From the NCBI RefSeq assembly GCF_003351345.1, contig NZ_QQTO01000009.1:1-50529 (forward strand): DNA of 50,529 nt, given 5' to 3'. The stretch comes from Allobosea caraganae. Its GTDB lineage: Bacteria; Pseudomonadota; Alphaproteobacteria; Rhizobiales; Beijerinckiaceae. The notes under the pieces are model-generated. The model was not told where the DNA came from and made no database searches. It was given only the letters and a program-made list of their open reading frames with translations. Shown here in pieces: positions 27,857 to 36,297 of the stretch. The position numbers were made by a program, and so were the translations under genes. The stretch's first letter is position 1. Every line of letters begins with the position of its first letter.

Positions 27857-28816
27857 TCAGCCGGCCCTGGCCAGGCGCCGCAACGCGGCGTTCAAGGCGG
27901 GCAGCAGCTCCGCCTCGGCCCTGAGGACGTCGGCGAAGACCCGCTCCATCTCGGCCAGGCCGAAGGATGTCGGAGCGGCGGCCCGCGCCCGGTCGAAAAC
28001 CTCCCCCAACCCCAGCCGCTTGGCCATGACCCGCTTGCCATAGGTGATGATGTTCGGCACCGAGCGCGTCATGAACACGACGAGCGGCAGGATCTCCTTG
28101 TGCAGCTCCTCCGCCAGCCTGAGCGCGGCCGCATCGCCGGAGGCGAGCGCCTCGTAGAGCGCGACCTGGATCGCCAGGCAGTCCGGAGCCGGAATCAGCC
28201 CGGCACCGCCGCTGCGGATCAGCGCGATGAATTCGAGCCCGCCATGGCCGCCGAAGGCATCGACCTCGCCACTGAGCGCCTCCAGCACGCGCGCGATATC
28301 GACCGAGGCTCCCTCCGCCTTGAGCAGGGTGACGTTGGCATGGCGCCGGACCAGCTCCGTCAGCCCCTCCGGCGACAGGTAGCTGTCGAGGTTGACCGGG
28401 TTGTTCTGGATCGCCACCGGCATCGAAAGCCCATCGGCAATGGCGCCGAAATGGCGCTGCAGGTCGGCTTCCGAATGGCCCTTGCCGGGCGGCGGCTGCA
28501 GGATGACCCAATCGGCGCCATTGCCCGCCGCCATCTTGGCGAAGGCGATCTGCGCCGCCGGGTCCTGCTCCGCGATCGTCACCGCATAGGGCACGCGGCC
28601 GGCAATCGCCGCACCGACCAGCTCGACCACCTCCTGCCGCTCGGCGGTGCCCATCCGGTGCACCTCGGTGACGAGGCCGAGCACGGCGATGCCGTGCGCG
28701 CCTTGCGCGATGCAGTGCTCGACCTGCGCCCGCATCGCGGCGTGGTCGAGCCGGCCCTCGCGGTCGAAGAAGGCGTAGAGGATGGGGTAGACGCCCCGGA
28801 AGCGGCGCTGGTTCAT
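27857..28816 (-). CDS. DapA-family (DHDPS/NAL) enzyme 2, likely sugar-acid aldolase or dehydratase
   Basis: 319 residues with the (beta/alpha)8 fold of the dihydrodipicolinate synthase and N-acetylneuraminate lyase family. Lys166 (LLKAEG) is the Schiff-base lysine. The position of the family's catalytic Tyr (Tyr133 in E. coli DapA) is Gln137 (IQNNP), and the usual GTTGE loop reads GLVTEV. It is therefore not a lysine-pathway DapA and probably works on a 2-keto-3-deoxy sugar acid, as other family members do. The start is ATG 28816, two bases after the stop of the enolase-superfamily gene. It is the last gene of the IclR-SMP30 operon. The frame extends upstream, but only into antisense of the neighbouring gene. 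Confidence 0.88.
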   Translation of the reverse strand: MNQRRFRGVYPILYAFFDREGRLDHAAMRAQVEHCIAQGAHGIAVLGLVTEVHRMGTAERQEVVELVGAAIAGRVPYAVTIAEQDPAAQIAFAKMAAGNGADWVILQPPPGKGHSEADLQRHFGAIADGLSMPVAIQNNPVNLDSYLSPEGLTELVRRHANVTLLKAEGASVDIARVLEALSGEVDAFGGHGGLEFIALIRSGGAGLIPAPDCLAIQVALYEALASGDAAALRLAEELHKEILPLVVFMTRSVPNIITYGKRVMAKRLGLGEVFDRARAAAPTSFGLAEMERVFADVLRAEAELLPALNAALRRLARAG

Positions 28817-28818
28817 GC

Positions 28819-29994
28819 TCAGGCCTTGCGGATGTAGTTGAACACGTCCGGATGCGGCTCGACGCCCAGCCCCGGCCCGCTCGGCAGGGTGTAGGCGCCG
28901 TTTGCGCAGCCCATGTCGCCGGTGACGTAGCGCAGGTTCTTGTCGAAGATCGAGTGCTGGTACTCGTGATAGGGCACGCGCTTCAGCGCCGCCGTCGCCT
29001 GCAGGCTCGCCGCCATGAAGATGCCGATGCCGATCGAGGCATGCGGAATCGTATCGACATGGAAGGCGTGCGCCATCCGGCCTATATGCAGGAACTCGGT
29101 CACGCCGGTATGGCCCATCTCGGGCTGGATGATGCTCATGCAGCGCCGCTCGAAGCGCGGGCGGTACTCGTAGGTCGTGCGCCATTCCTCGCCGAGCGCC
29201 AGCGGCGTGCCGATGCCGCGCGCCACGATCTCCTGGCCCTCGATATCCTCGGGCTCGCAGGGCGCCTCGGCGAAATAGAGGTTATGGGCCTCCAGCCGCC
29301 GGATCAGGCGGATCGCCTCGCCGGAGGTGAACTTCCAGTGCAGGTCGACCATCAGGTCGATCTCGGGCCCGACGGCCTCGCGCAGGGCCGCCATCTCCTT
29401 GACGATGCCGTCATCCGACATCGCGGCGGCGAACTTGATCGCCTTGTAGCCCTTGCCGATCCATTCGACCGCGAGGTCGCAGCGCTCCCTCAGCGTCGCC
29501 TTGGGCAGGCCGGAGACATAGGCGGGAATCGTCTGATGCCTGGTGCCGCCGAGCAGGCTCGAGAGCGGGCGGTTCAGGCATTTGCCGTAAAGGTCCCAGA
29601 TTGCGATGTCGATGCCGGCGAGGCTGTCGACATAGTAGCCGCCGAAGAAGCCGCGCACCCGCATCAGGTCGTAGAGGTCCTCGTGCAGCACGACGGGATC
29701 GCCGGGGTCGCGCCCGATCAGGACCGGGCCGAGCACCTCGTCGATGATCGAGATCACCGCCTGCGGCGCGACGATGCCATAGGTCTCGCCCCAGCCGACC
29801 TTGCCGCTCTCCGAGGTGACCTTGACCAGCACGGACATGTCGCTCGTCGGGTAGATCGAGCGGTTGCCCTTGCGGATCACATAGCCCTTCTCGTTGATGC
29901 GCTCGCCCTCGCGCAGCGGCCCGAGATAAGGCACGTCGCGCGGGATCGAGATGATGAAGCTTTCGACCTTGGCGATCGCATCAAGCGGCGGCAT
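28819..29994 (-). CDS. Mandelate racemase/muconate lactonizing enzyme family protein, likely sugar-acid dehydratase
   Basis: 391 residues, enolase superfamily. Metal ligands are Asp217 (MVDLHW), Glu243 (YFAEAP) and Glu269 or Glu270 (LGEEW). Acid/base candidates are Lys187 (KAIKF) and His318 (IPHAS). The partner acidic residue is Glu292 (QPEMG) where many relatives have Asp. Such enzymes dehydrate aldonic or aldaric acids to 2-keto-3-deoxy acids, which fits the two DapA-family neighbours. ATG 29994 overlaps the end of the upstream DapA-family gene by 14 bases, so translation is probably coupled. An in-frame extension to 30105 is only antisense-like Pro/Ser sequence and was left out. The exact substrate cannot be read from the sequence. 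Confidence 0.9.
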   Translation of the reverse strand: MPPLDAIAKVESFIISIPRDVPYLGPLREGERINEKGYVIRKGNRSIYPTSDMSVLVKVTSESGKVGWGETYGIVAPQAVISIIDEVLGPVLIGRDPGDPVVLHEDLYDLMRVRGFFGGYYVDSLAGIDIAIWDLYGKCLNRPLSSLLGGTRHQTIPAYVSGLPKATLRERCDLAVEWIGKGYKAIKFAAAMSDDGIVKEMAALREAVGPEIDLMVDLHWKFTSGEAIRLIRRLEAHNLYFAEAPCEPEDIEGQEIVARGIGTPLALGEEWRTTYEYRPRFERRCMSIIQPEMGHTGVTEFLHIGRMAHAFHVDTIPHASIGIGIFMAASLQATAALKRVPYHEYQHSIFDKNLRYVTGDMGCANGAYTLPSGPGLGVEPHPDVFNYIRKA

Positions 29995-30916
29995 GGCGGA
30001 CCCTGTCGAAACGGATGGGGTGGAGGGTGAAGAGATCCGCGGCTTCCGCAACGAGCGCGGCAAGCTCGGCGGCGTCATCGGCGTCGAAGACCGGCCCGGC
30101 CGCACGCGCGAAGGTCGAGTCGAGCAGGCCGCGCGCCGAGAGCACCGCCTTGGTCAGCCTGACCCGGAAGATCGCCTGGAACAGCAGCAGCGGCAGGCTG
30201 CGCGAGTAGAGCCGTCGCGCCTCTATGGGATCACCGCCGAGGAAGGCTCGGACCAGCGCGACGTGAAGGTCGGTCATCTCCGTCGCCGGCATGGTCCCGG
30301 CTGCGCCGCGCGCGAGCTCGTCCATGATGTAGCGCGCGCCCGCGCCGCCGAAGACGCCGTCGAGCCTGTCGCCGACCGCGGCCAGGATCGCCGTGACGTG
30401 CTGGCCGCACGGCAAGGTCTCCTCCTTGACGAAGCGGACCTGCGGCACGGCCCGCACGATCTCGCCCACGGCCTCCGGCTTCAGGCCCGCACCCATCGGC
30501 TGCGGCGCGTTCTGCAGCATGATCGGCAGCGAAGTCGCCGCCGCCACCGCCCGGTAGAACGCGACGTGCTTGGCGACATCCGCGCCATTGCCGGCAGGCG
30601 CCATGATCATTGCGGCTTTCGCCCCGACAGCACGCCCCTCCTCGGCGCGGGCGGCGGCGCGGGCCGGATCGGCATCGCTGGCGCCGACGATGAAGGGCAG
30701 GCGGCCGCCCAGCGCGGCGCCCAGCGCCTGCACCATGGCAAGGCGCTCCTCGGGCGAGAGCGTCTCGACCTCGCTCGCCATGCCGGGATAGACGACGCCA
30801 TCGGCCCCGGCCTCGATCGCGAAGCCGACGAGCGTGGCGAGCGTCACAGGATCGATCGCCCCTTCCGGGGTGAAGGGCGTGGGCAGGACCGGGAAAACGC
30901 CTGAGAGCTTGGTCAT
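29981..30916 (-). CDS. DapA-family (DHDPS/NAL) enzyme 1, likely 2-keto-3-deoxy sugar-acid dehydratase or aldolase
   Basis: 311 residues. The Schiff-base Lys164 is present (RFVKEE). The family's catalytic Tyr is replaced by Gln135 (IMLQNAPQP), a pattern I associate with L-2-keto-3-deoxyarabonate dehydratase-like members rather than true DapA. That association is from memory and unverified. The substrate loop is GMASEVETLSPEE. GAGGA stands six bases before ATG 30916. It lies 24 bases after the SDR gene and overlaps the next gene by 14 bases, inside the IclR-SMP30 operon. It is only distantly similar to DapA enzyme 2 of the same operon, so the two probably carry out different steps or act on different stereoisomers. 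Confidence 0.9.
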   Translation of the reverse strand: MTKLSGVFPVLPTPFTPEGAIDPVTLATLVGFAIEAGADGVVYPGMASEVETLSPEERLAMVQALGAALGGRLPFIVGASDADPARAAARAEEGRAVGAKAAMIMAPAGNGADVAKHVAFYRAVAAATSLPIMLQNAPQPMGAGLKPEAVGEIVRAVPQVRFVKEETLPCGQHVTAILAAVGDRLDGVFGGAGARYIMDELARGAAGTMPATEMTDLHVALVRAFLGGDPIEARRLYSRSLPLLLFQAIFRVRLTKAVLSARGLLDSTFARAAGPVFDADDAAELAALVAEAADLFTLHPIRFDRVRHAAA

Positions 30917-30940
30917 GTCATGTCCTCTTTGCTATCAGCC

Positions 30941-31714
30941 TCAGACCACGCCGCCATCGACGACGAAGGTCTGCCCGGCGCAGTGGCGTGCCTCGTTCGA
31001 GGCAAGCCAGAGCGCCAGCCGGGCGATATCGGCCGGTTCGAGATGTTCTTTCAGGCATTGCCGCTCGAGATAGCGCTCGAACTTGGCCGGGTCCTCGGCC
31101 CGCACGCGGGCGATCTGCTTCTCCGTCCAGATCATGCCTGGGGCGATCGAGTTGACGCGGATGGCCATGGCGCCGAGTTCGCGCGCCAGCGACTTGGTCA
31201 GGCCCATGATCGCGGATTTCGCCGTGGTATAGGCGATCATCCCCGGCGACCCCGTCATCCACGAGATCGAGCCGAGATTGACGACGGCGCCGCCACCGGC
31301 TGCGGCCATTCCCGGCGCGACCGCCTGCGCCGCGAAGAACTGATGGCGCAGGTTCACCGCGAAGCGATCGTCCCAATAGTCCGGCGTGACCTTGTCCAGC
31401 GGGTGGCGCGTGTCGTCGCCGGCATTGTTGATCAGGGCGCGGAACGCGCCGGTGCGGGCTGCGAGGCTTTCGATCGCCGCGTTCAGCGCCGCGATGTCGC
31501 GCAGGTCGACCGTCTCGGCCTCGATGCTCATGCCGGTCTCGGCCTGGATCTCCGCGCGCGTCTTCGCCAGTGCCTCGGCATTGAGGTCGACAATCGCGAC
31601 CTTCGATCCCTGCGCGGCGAAATGCAGCGCCACGCTGGCGCCGATGCCGGAGCCGCCGCCGGTGATCAGGACCGGCATGCCGGCAAGGTCTGGATAGCTG
31701 GCGCCGTCGATCAT
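30941..31714 (-). CDS. SDR-family oxidoreductase, likely sugar dehydrogenase
   Basis: 257 residues, classical short-chain dehydrogenase. The cofactor motif is GGGSGIG (residues about 19-25). Asp in VAIVDLN suggests NAD preference. NNAG, Ser in NLGSISW and the active-site YTTAK follow, and the C-terminus is GQTFVVDGGVV. In this operon it most likely oxidises an aldose or uronate to the lactone that the fused SMP-30 domain would open. ATG 31714 lies two bases after the stop of the IclR-SMP30 gene, with AGGCTGAG as the probable ribosome site inside that stop region. Sequence upstream of this Met in the same frame is antisense of the SMP-30 domain and was not included. Confidence 0.92.
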   Translation of the reverse strand: MIDGASYPDLAGMPVLITGGGSGIGASVALHFAAQGSKVAIVDLNAEALAKTRAEIQAETGMSIEAETVDLRDIAALNAAIESLAARTGAFRALINNAGDDTRHPLDKVTPDYWDDRFAVNLRHQFFAAQAVAPGMAAAGGGAVVNLGSISWMTGSPGMIAYTTAKSAIMGLTKSLARELGAMAIRVNSIAPGMIWTEKQIARVRAEDPAKFERYLERQCLKEHLEPADIARLALWLASNEARHCAGQTFVVDGGVV

Positions 31715-31716
31715 GC

Positions 31717-33423
31717 TCAGCCTGCGAAGGGAGTTTCGGGCAGGCCGCGCGCGCCGGTCTGCACGGCGAAGACGCTGCCCGAGAGCGGCGCCTCGGCCAG
31801 CTGGTGCGCGGAGAGCCGGATGCGGGCGCTGGTGACGTAGAGCGTCGAAAAATCGGGGCCGCCGAAGGCGCAGCTCGTCGGCCGCGGCACCGGCAGGTTG
31901 ATGACGCGGTCGACCTTGCCGTCGGGGTCGTAGCGGGTGATGCACCAGCCGTCCCAATGCGCCGACCAGACGAAGCCTTCTGTATCGACCGCAAGCCCGT
32001 CGGGGATGCCGACGCCCTCGGCCAGCTCGACGAAGACGCGCCGGTTGGCGATCTCACCGCGCTCGACGTCGAAATCGTAGAGATAGATCCGCCTGGAGCC
32101 TGAGTCGGTGAAGTAGAACCGGCGATCGTCGGGGCTCCAGCCGAGGCCGTTCGAGACGTGGAAGCCCTGGTCCATCAGCGAGCAGCGCCCGTCCGGATCG
32201 AGCCTGTAGAGGCCGCCATGGCCGCGCGTCGTGTCGATGGCGAGCGTGCCGGCCCAGAACCGGCCGCGCCTGTCGCATTTGCCGTCGTTGAAGCGATTGC
32301 CCGGCTTGCCGGCCTCGGGCGAGGCGATCGCGGTGACCTTACCGCTGTCGAGATCGACCGCCTTCAGCCCCGTCTGCATCGCCGCCAGGAAGCCGCCGCG
32401 CCGGCGCGGCACCACGGCGCTGACCAGCTCCGGCATCGGGTGGACCTGGAAGGAGCCGTCGGCCGGGTCGGACATGATGATCGCCGGCGCCAGGATGTCG
32501 ACGAAGGCGAGCTTGCGCTCGTTGGGCAGCCAGGTCGGCCCCTCGCCGAGGAAGGCCGTGCTCGGCACCACCGAGACGACGTCCTCCCGGTCCGGCCCGA
32601 GCGGGCGCGGGTTGATGCTGATCGACATCGCGACCTGCCCGGCATTGCCGGAGACGCGCCTGGCGGCCTCCATCACGTCGCGGCCGAGCGCGTGCAGCCG
32701 GTCGAGCCCGAGCCGGTAGGACGGGCCGATCACGGCGATGGCGCCGATCGCATGGGCGCGATGGTCGAGGATCGCGGCGGCGACCGAGCTGACGCCGTTC
32801 TGCTGCTCCTCCAGCGAGACCGAGTAGCCGCGCGCCTTGGTCAGGTCGAGATGCTGGGCGAGCGCGGCGCGGTCGGTGATGCTGTTCGGGGTGAAGCGCT
32901 GCAGCTTGAGCCGGTTGAGGATCTGCTCGCGGATCAGCGGGTCGAGATGGGCCAGGATCGCCTTGCCGGCACCGCTGGCATAGCTCGAGGCCCGGGCGCC
33001 GACGCCATTGCCGAGCCGGATCGTCTGCGCCGCCTCGCGCTGGTCGACATAGAGGATCTCGTCCTCGTCGAGGATGGCGAGCCGCACCGTCTCGCCGGCA
33101 AGGTCGCGCAGGCGCTCCAGCTCCGGCTCGGCCGCGCTCCTCAGGTCGAACTGGTCCCAGACCCGGTGCGCCATCTCGAACAGGCGGAAGCCGAGATGAT
33201 AGCTCTGGTCGCGCTCGTCGACGCGCAGCAGCCCGGCCTCGGCCAGCGTCGAGAGCATGCGGTGCGCGGTCGCCCGGGTCAGGCCGGAGCGGTCGGCAAG
33301 CTCGGTGAAGCGCAGGCCGGGCTTGTCGGCGACGATGTCGAGCAGCGAGAGCCCGCGCCGCAGCGCCTGCGCGCCCGGGATCTCGCGCGCACCCTCGTCG
33401 CCTCGCTCATTGGCCTCGACCAT
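31717..33423 (-). CDS. IclR transcriptional regulator fused to SMP-30/gluconolactonase domain
   Basis: A single 568-residue frame joins two complete proteins. Residues about 15-80 are the IclR winged helix (FTELADRSGLTRATAHRMLS) and 80-255 the IclR effector domain (GNGVGARASSYASGAGKAIL, SVSLEEQQNGVSSVAAAI). Residues about 275-560 are an SMP-30 beta-propeller with the metal ligands present: Glu in LGEGPTW, Asn in RFNDGKCD, Asn in VSNGLGWS and Asp in IPDGLAVD. It should open a sugar lactone while also acting as a DNA-binding regulator, perhaps sensing its own substrate or product. It is the first gene of a tight five-gene operon. ATG 33423 has GAGG nine bases before it. GTG 33438 with GAGG five bases before is an alternative start. 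I see no frameshift, so the fusion is real in this sequence. Confidence 0.9.
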   Translation of the reverse strand: MVEANERGDEGAREIPGAQALRRGLSLLDIVADKPGLRFTELADRSGLTRATAHRMLSTLAEAGLLRVDERDQSYHLGFRLFEMAHRVWDQFDLRSAAEPELERLRDLAGETVRLAILDEDEILYVDQREAAQTIRLGNGVGARASSYASGAGKAILAHLDPLIREQILNRLKLQRFTPNSITDRAALAQHLDLTKARGYSVSLEEQQNGVSSVAAAILDHRAHAIGAIAVIGPSYRLGLDRLHALGRDVMEAARRVSGNAGQVAMSISINPRPLGPDREDVVSVVPSTAFLGEGPTWLPNERKLAFVDILAPAIIMSDPADGSFQVHPMPELVSAVVPRRRGGFLAAMQTGLKAVDLDSGKVTAIASPEAGKPGNRFNDGKCDRRGRFWAGTLAIDTTRGHGGLYRLDPDGRCSLMDQGFHVSNGLGWSPDDRRFYFTDSGSRRIYLYDFDVERGEIANRRVFVELAEGVGIPDGLAVDTEGFVWSAHWDGWCITRYDPDGKVDRVINLPVPRPTSCAFGGPDFSTLYVTSARIRLSAHQLAEAPLSGSVFAVQTGARGLPETPFAG

Positions 33424-33460
33424 ATCAAGCCGCCTCACGCGCGCCTCACTCTATCAATCA

Positions 33461-33482
33461 TCTATCCAGGATATGGATAGAG
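33461..33482 (-). promoter_or_regulatory. Candidate IclR operator at the IclR-SMP30 promoter
   Basis: CTATCC and GGATAG form an inverted repeat with 7 bases between, directly upstream of the IclR-SMP30 gene. Its core GGATATGGA (33469-33477) also occurs, in the other orientation, at 37651-37659 upstream of the sugar-binding protein gene. This suggests that the fused regulator controls both operons. Confidence 0.4.
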
Positions 33483-33490
33483 GTTCCACT

Positions 33491-34453
33491 TCATTTCCGC
33501 TGCGCAATCGCGTCCGCGACCATGCGCTCGAAGGTCCATTGCGGGCGGATGCCGAGGATCTCGATCGCCCTGGCCCGTGAGGTCTGGTAGTTCACTGCGG
33601 GGATCGGCAAGGTGACCTCGACGGCGGGCAGCTTGGTATGGCGTTGCAGGATCGCGACGGCCTCGTCGATCCTGATCGCCTCCTCCGTCCCCAGATTCAT
33701 CACCTGGCCGATGGCGCGCTCGCTATCGAGTGCCGCGACGACGCCCGCAGCGATGTCGCGCGTATCGGTGATCGGCATGCGAAACAGCGCGCCGTCCTGA
33801 CCCTTGCTGATCAGGTGCTTCTCGCTGCCGTCGTCATAGGGCTTCAGCGCCTCGACCACCGCCCTGTTGCCGAATGCCTCCTGCTGGCGGATGCGCGGGC
33901 CGAGGAAGAAGCGCGGGCCGGAGAAGAAGCTGTTGGGATCGAGCAGCTCGGTCGCGTCCTGCGTATGGCTGAAGCGCAGGATCACCGTCGCCATGCCGTA
34001 GGCGCGGGCGAAGAACTGCACCATGTCCTCGCCGAGCAGCTTGGTCAGGCCATAGGGCGAGGTCGGCTTCGTCGGGTGGCTCTCGTCGAGCGGCATATAG
34101 GCCGGCCTGGTCTCCGGATAGACCTCGCCGCTCGAGGCGAAGACGAACTTCCTGACGCCCTTCGCCTTGGCCGCCAGCAGCAGCAGATGCGTGCCGGTGA
34201 CGTTGGCCGCGAACATCTTTGGCGTGTCGGCCGCGACCCAGGACATCAGCGCGCCCAGATGCAGCACGGCGTCGACGCCCTCCATGGCGCGCTCGACGGC
34301 CGTGGCGTCGTCGAAGGCGCCCAGCACGTTGCTCACGCCCGCTTGCGCATTCTCGCGCAGGTCGAGACTGACGACCTGATCGCCGCGAGCGATCAGCGTG
34401 GCGATGACGCGGCTGCCGACGCGGCCGGCGCCGCCGGTAACGAGAACCTTCAC
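33491..34453 (-). CDS. NAD-dependent epimerase/dehydratase family protein (extended SDR)
   Basis: 320 residues. The N-terminal Rossmann motif is GGAGRVG (residues 7-13). Asp in VVSLDLR points to NAD. The active site has FASSGEVY and YGLTK. The family includes UDP-sugar epimerases and uronate dehydrogenase. The cytosolic catabolic context, downstream of a sugar importer, makes a free-sugar or uronate dehydrogenase or epimerase more likely than a nucleotide-sugar enzyme, but the sequence does not settle it. It is the last gene of the sugar-importer unit, 42 bases after the second permease gene, and it ends just before the IclR-SMP30 promoter. ATG 34453 is the natural start, as the next codons encode the first beta-strand (MKVLVTGG). 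Confidence 0.88.
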   Translation of the reverse strand: MKVLVTGGAGRVGSRVIATLIARGDQVVSLDLRENAQAGVSNVLGAFDDATAVERAMEGVDAVLHLGALMSWVAADTPKMFAANVTGTHLLLLAAKAKGVRKFVFASSGEVYPETRPAYMPLDESHPTKPTSPYGLTKLLGEDMVQFFARAYGMATVILRFSHTQDATELLDPNSFFSGPRFFLGPRIRQQEAFGNRAVVEALKPYDDGSEKHLISKGQDGALFRMPITDTRDIAAGVVAALDSERAIGQVMNLGTEEAIRIDEAVAILQRHTKLPAVEVTLPIPAVNYQTSRARAIEILGIRPQWTFERMVADAIAQRK

Positions 34454-34495
34454 GATCGAACTCCTGGGATCAGCATGGAATGAGTGCTCCCGCCG

Positions 34496-35332
34496 CTACT
34501 TCACCGCGCCGGCGGCCATGCCGCTGACGAGATAGGGTTCGAGCAGGACGAAGAGGATGAAGATCGGCACCATGGACAGCGTCCCCGCCGCCATCAGGCC
34601 GGGCCAGTCGACGCCGTGCTCGCCGACGAAGGAGGCGAGCCCCGTGGTCAGCGTCCACAGGTCAGGCGAGTTGATCAGCGTGCGGGCGAAGACGAAATCG
34701 GCCCAGGCAACGATGAAGAGATAGATCGCCGCCGCAGTCAGCCCCGGCCGCGCGATCGGCATCACCACGTACCAGAGCGCCTGCAGCCGTGAGCAGCCAT
34801 CAATCGTCGCGGCCGCGTCGATCTCGCGCGGGATCGCGTCGAAATAGCCCTTCATCATCCAGGTCGCGAAGGGCACGCCGACGGAGGTGTTGGCCAGGAT
34901 CAGCGCGAAGCGGCTGTCGATCATTCCGGCCCGGCTCGCCATGATGAAGAACGGGATCACGATCAGGCTGCCGGGCAGCATCTTGCTGACCAGCAGCGCC
35001 AGGCCGGAATATTCCTGCATCTTCGAGCGGTAGCGCGACAGGCTGTAGCCGGCGAGCGTGGCGATCACCAGGCTGAGCACGGTCGAACCGATTGCGACGA
35101 TCAGCGTGTTGCCCATCCAGACCAGGAAGGGCCGGCGCAGCAGCGCCCGACCGAAGGCGTCGAACGACATCTCGTTGAGCGGCGGCAGCAAGGGTGGCGT
35201 CCGCGACAGCACCAGCGTGGTCGGCAGATGCGCCGTGACCACCATCCAGTAGATCGGGAACAGGATGAGCCCGACGACGACGATCGTGGCGAGCAGGACG
35301 CGCAACTCGCGGCCGGAGATGATGCCTTGCAT
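34496..35332 (-). CDS. Carbohydrate ABC transporter permease (MalG/UgpE-like)
   Basis: 278 residues with six predicted membrane helices. The cytoplasmic EAA loop, which contacts the ATPase, reads EIDAAATIDGCSRLQALWYVV. The protein pairs with the permease encoded just upstream. The two genes share one base at the stop/start junction, so the subunits are translationally coupled. The N-terminus has a short cytoplasmic stretch and a first helix LLATIVVVGLILFPIYWMV, and the C-terminus ends SGMAAGAVK, both usual for this family. No ATPase gene lies in this unit, so the transporter must borrow one encoded elsewhere. The cargo is probably a mono- or disaccharide or a uronate, judged from the catabolic genes around it. 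Confidence 0.92.
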   Translation of the reverse strand: MQGIISGRELRVLLATIVVVGLILFPIYWMVVTAHLPTTLVLSRTPPLLPPLNEMSFDAFGRALLRRPFLVWMGNTLIVAIGSTVLSLVIATLAGYSLSRYRSKMQEYSGLALLVSKMLPGSLIVIPFFIMASRAGMIDSRFALILANTSVGVPFATWMMKGYFDAIPREIDAAATIDGCSRLQALWYVVMPIARPGLTAAAIYLFIVAWADFVFARTLINSPDLWTLTTGLASFVGEHGVDWPGLMAAGTLSMVPIFILFVLLEPYLVSGMAAGAVK

Positions 35333-36210
35333 CAGAAGAACTCCTTCTGCAGCGGCCGCCGGGCGATCAGCACGAAGAACAGCGCCATGGCGATGGTGAG
35401 CACGCCGAGCGTCGAGGCGCGGCCGAGCTCGAAGAAGGAGAACGCCTCGGTATAGGCGCGGATGCCGAGCGTCTCGGTGGCTCGGAACGGCCCTCCGCCT
35501 GTGGTGGCGAAGATGATGTCGAACTCGCGCAGCGCCCAGAGCGAGTTGAGGACGATCGCGAGGATGGCCGGGCCGCGTACGCCCGGCCAGGTGACGTGGA
35601 AGAAGCTCTGCAGCTTATTGGCGCCGTCGATATCGGCGGCCTCGTAGAGATCCTCGGGGATCGTCTGCAGGGCGCCGAGGATGGTGAGTGCGAAGAACGG
35701 AAAGCTCTTCCAGATCGAGGGGATCAGCACCGCGATCAGCGCCGTGTCCTCGTTGGTGAACCAGCCGATATCGGCGTTGCTGATGCCGGTGACGCGCAGC
35801 AGGTAGTTGACCACGCCGTAGGACGGATCGAACAGCCAGAGGAAGATGATGCTGACCAGCACGCCCGGCGCCGCCCAGGGCAGCAGCGCGAGGCAGCGCA
35901 AGGCCCGGCGCAGGGGGAATTGCTGGTTGAGCAGCAGCGCCACCAGCATGCCCAGCACGAAGGCGGGGGCGACCGAGCCGACGACATAGAGCAGCGTCGT
36001 CAGCACGCTCTCCCAGGTCTCGCTATCGGTCAGCACCGAGACGTAGTTGCCCAGGCCCCAGATCCGCCCGGCCGTCTCGAGCACGTTGAGGCCCTTGCCC
36101 TCGACGAGGCTGAACGTGACGATCTGCACCATCGGCCAGCCGACGAGGCCGAGCACGCAGATCAGCGCGGGCGCGAGCAAAGCGAGAGCGAAGCCGCGAT
36201 CATTATCCAT
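35332..36210 (-). CDS. Carbohydrate ABC transporter permease (MalF/UgpA-like)
   Basis: 292 residues with six membrane helices, first LALLAPALICVLGLVGWPMV. The EAA loop reads LYEAADIDGANKLQSFFHVT, close to the family consensus, and lies between helices 4 and 5 as expected. It should form a heterodimer with the MalG-like subunit whose gene overlaps its stop codon by one base. The 87-bp gap upstream to the binding-protein gene holds GC-rich inverted sequence that might trim expression of the permeases relative to the binding protein. The length is normal for the family. ATG 36210 is the first Met, and the next residues (DNDRGFALA) suit a short cytoplasmic tail. Confidence 0.92.
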   Translation of the reverse strand: MDNDRGFALALLAPALICVLGLVGWPMVQIVTFSLVEGKGLNVLETAGRIWGLGNYVSVLTDSETWESVLTTLLYVVGSVAPAFVLGMLVALLLNQQFPLRRALRCLALLPWAAPGVLVSIIFLWLFDPSYGVVNYLLRVTGISNADIGWFTNEDTALIAVLIPSIWKSFPFFALTILGALQTIPEDLYEAADIDGANKLQSFFHVTWPGVRGPAILAIVLNSLWALREFDIIFATTGGGPFRATETLGIRAYTEAFSFFELGRASTLGVLTIAMALFFVLIARRPLQKEFF

Positions 36211-36297
36211 GGCGGGCTACCAGAAGCTGTGGCTGCAAGGGACAGGAGGGGTCCCGCGCCCGGTGCGGGGAACGGTCTGGGCGCGGGAGAACCGGCG

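Noticed and set aside
27829..28100. Frameshifted remainder of the TPR-like part after paralogue 6
   Set aside because: I looked for the PPGYACV region and TPR-like sequence in other frames downstream and found only the end of the DapA-family gene on the minus strand.
28852..30030. Plus-strand frames opposite the sugar-acid operon (28852-30030, 32158-33480)
   Set aside because: They are antisense shadows of enzymes with intact catalytic residues.
36211..36297. Terminator between the sugar-binding protein and the first permease
   Set aside because: It is GC-rich with weak pairing only and has no T-run. I cannot call a terminator.
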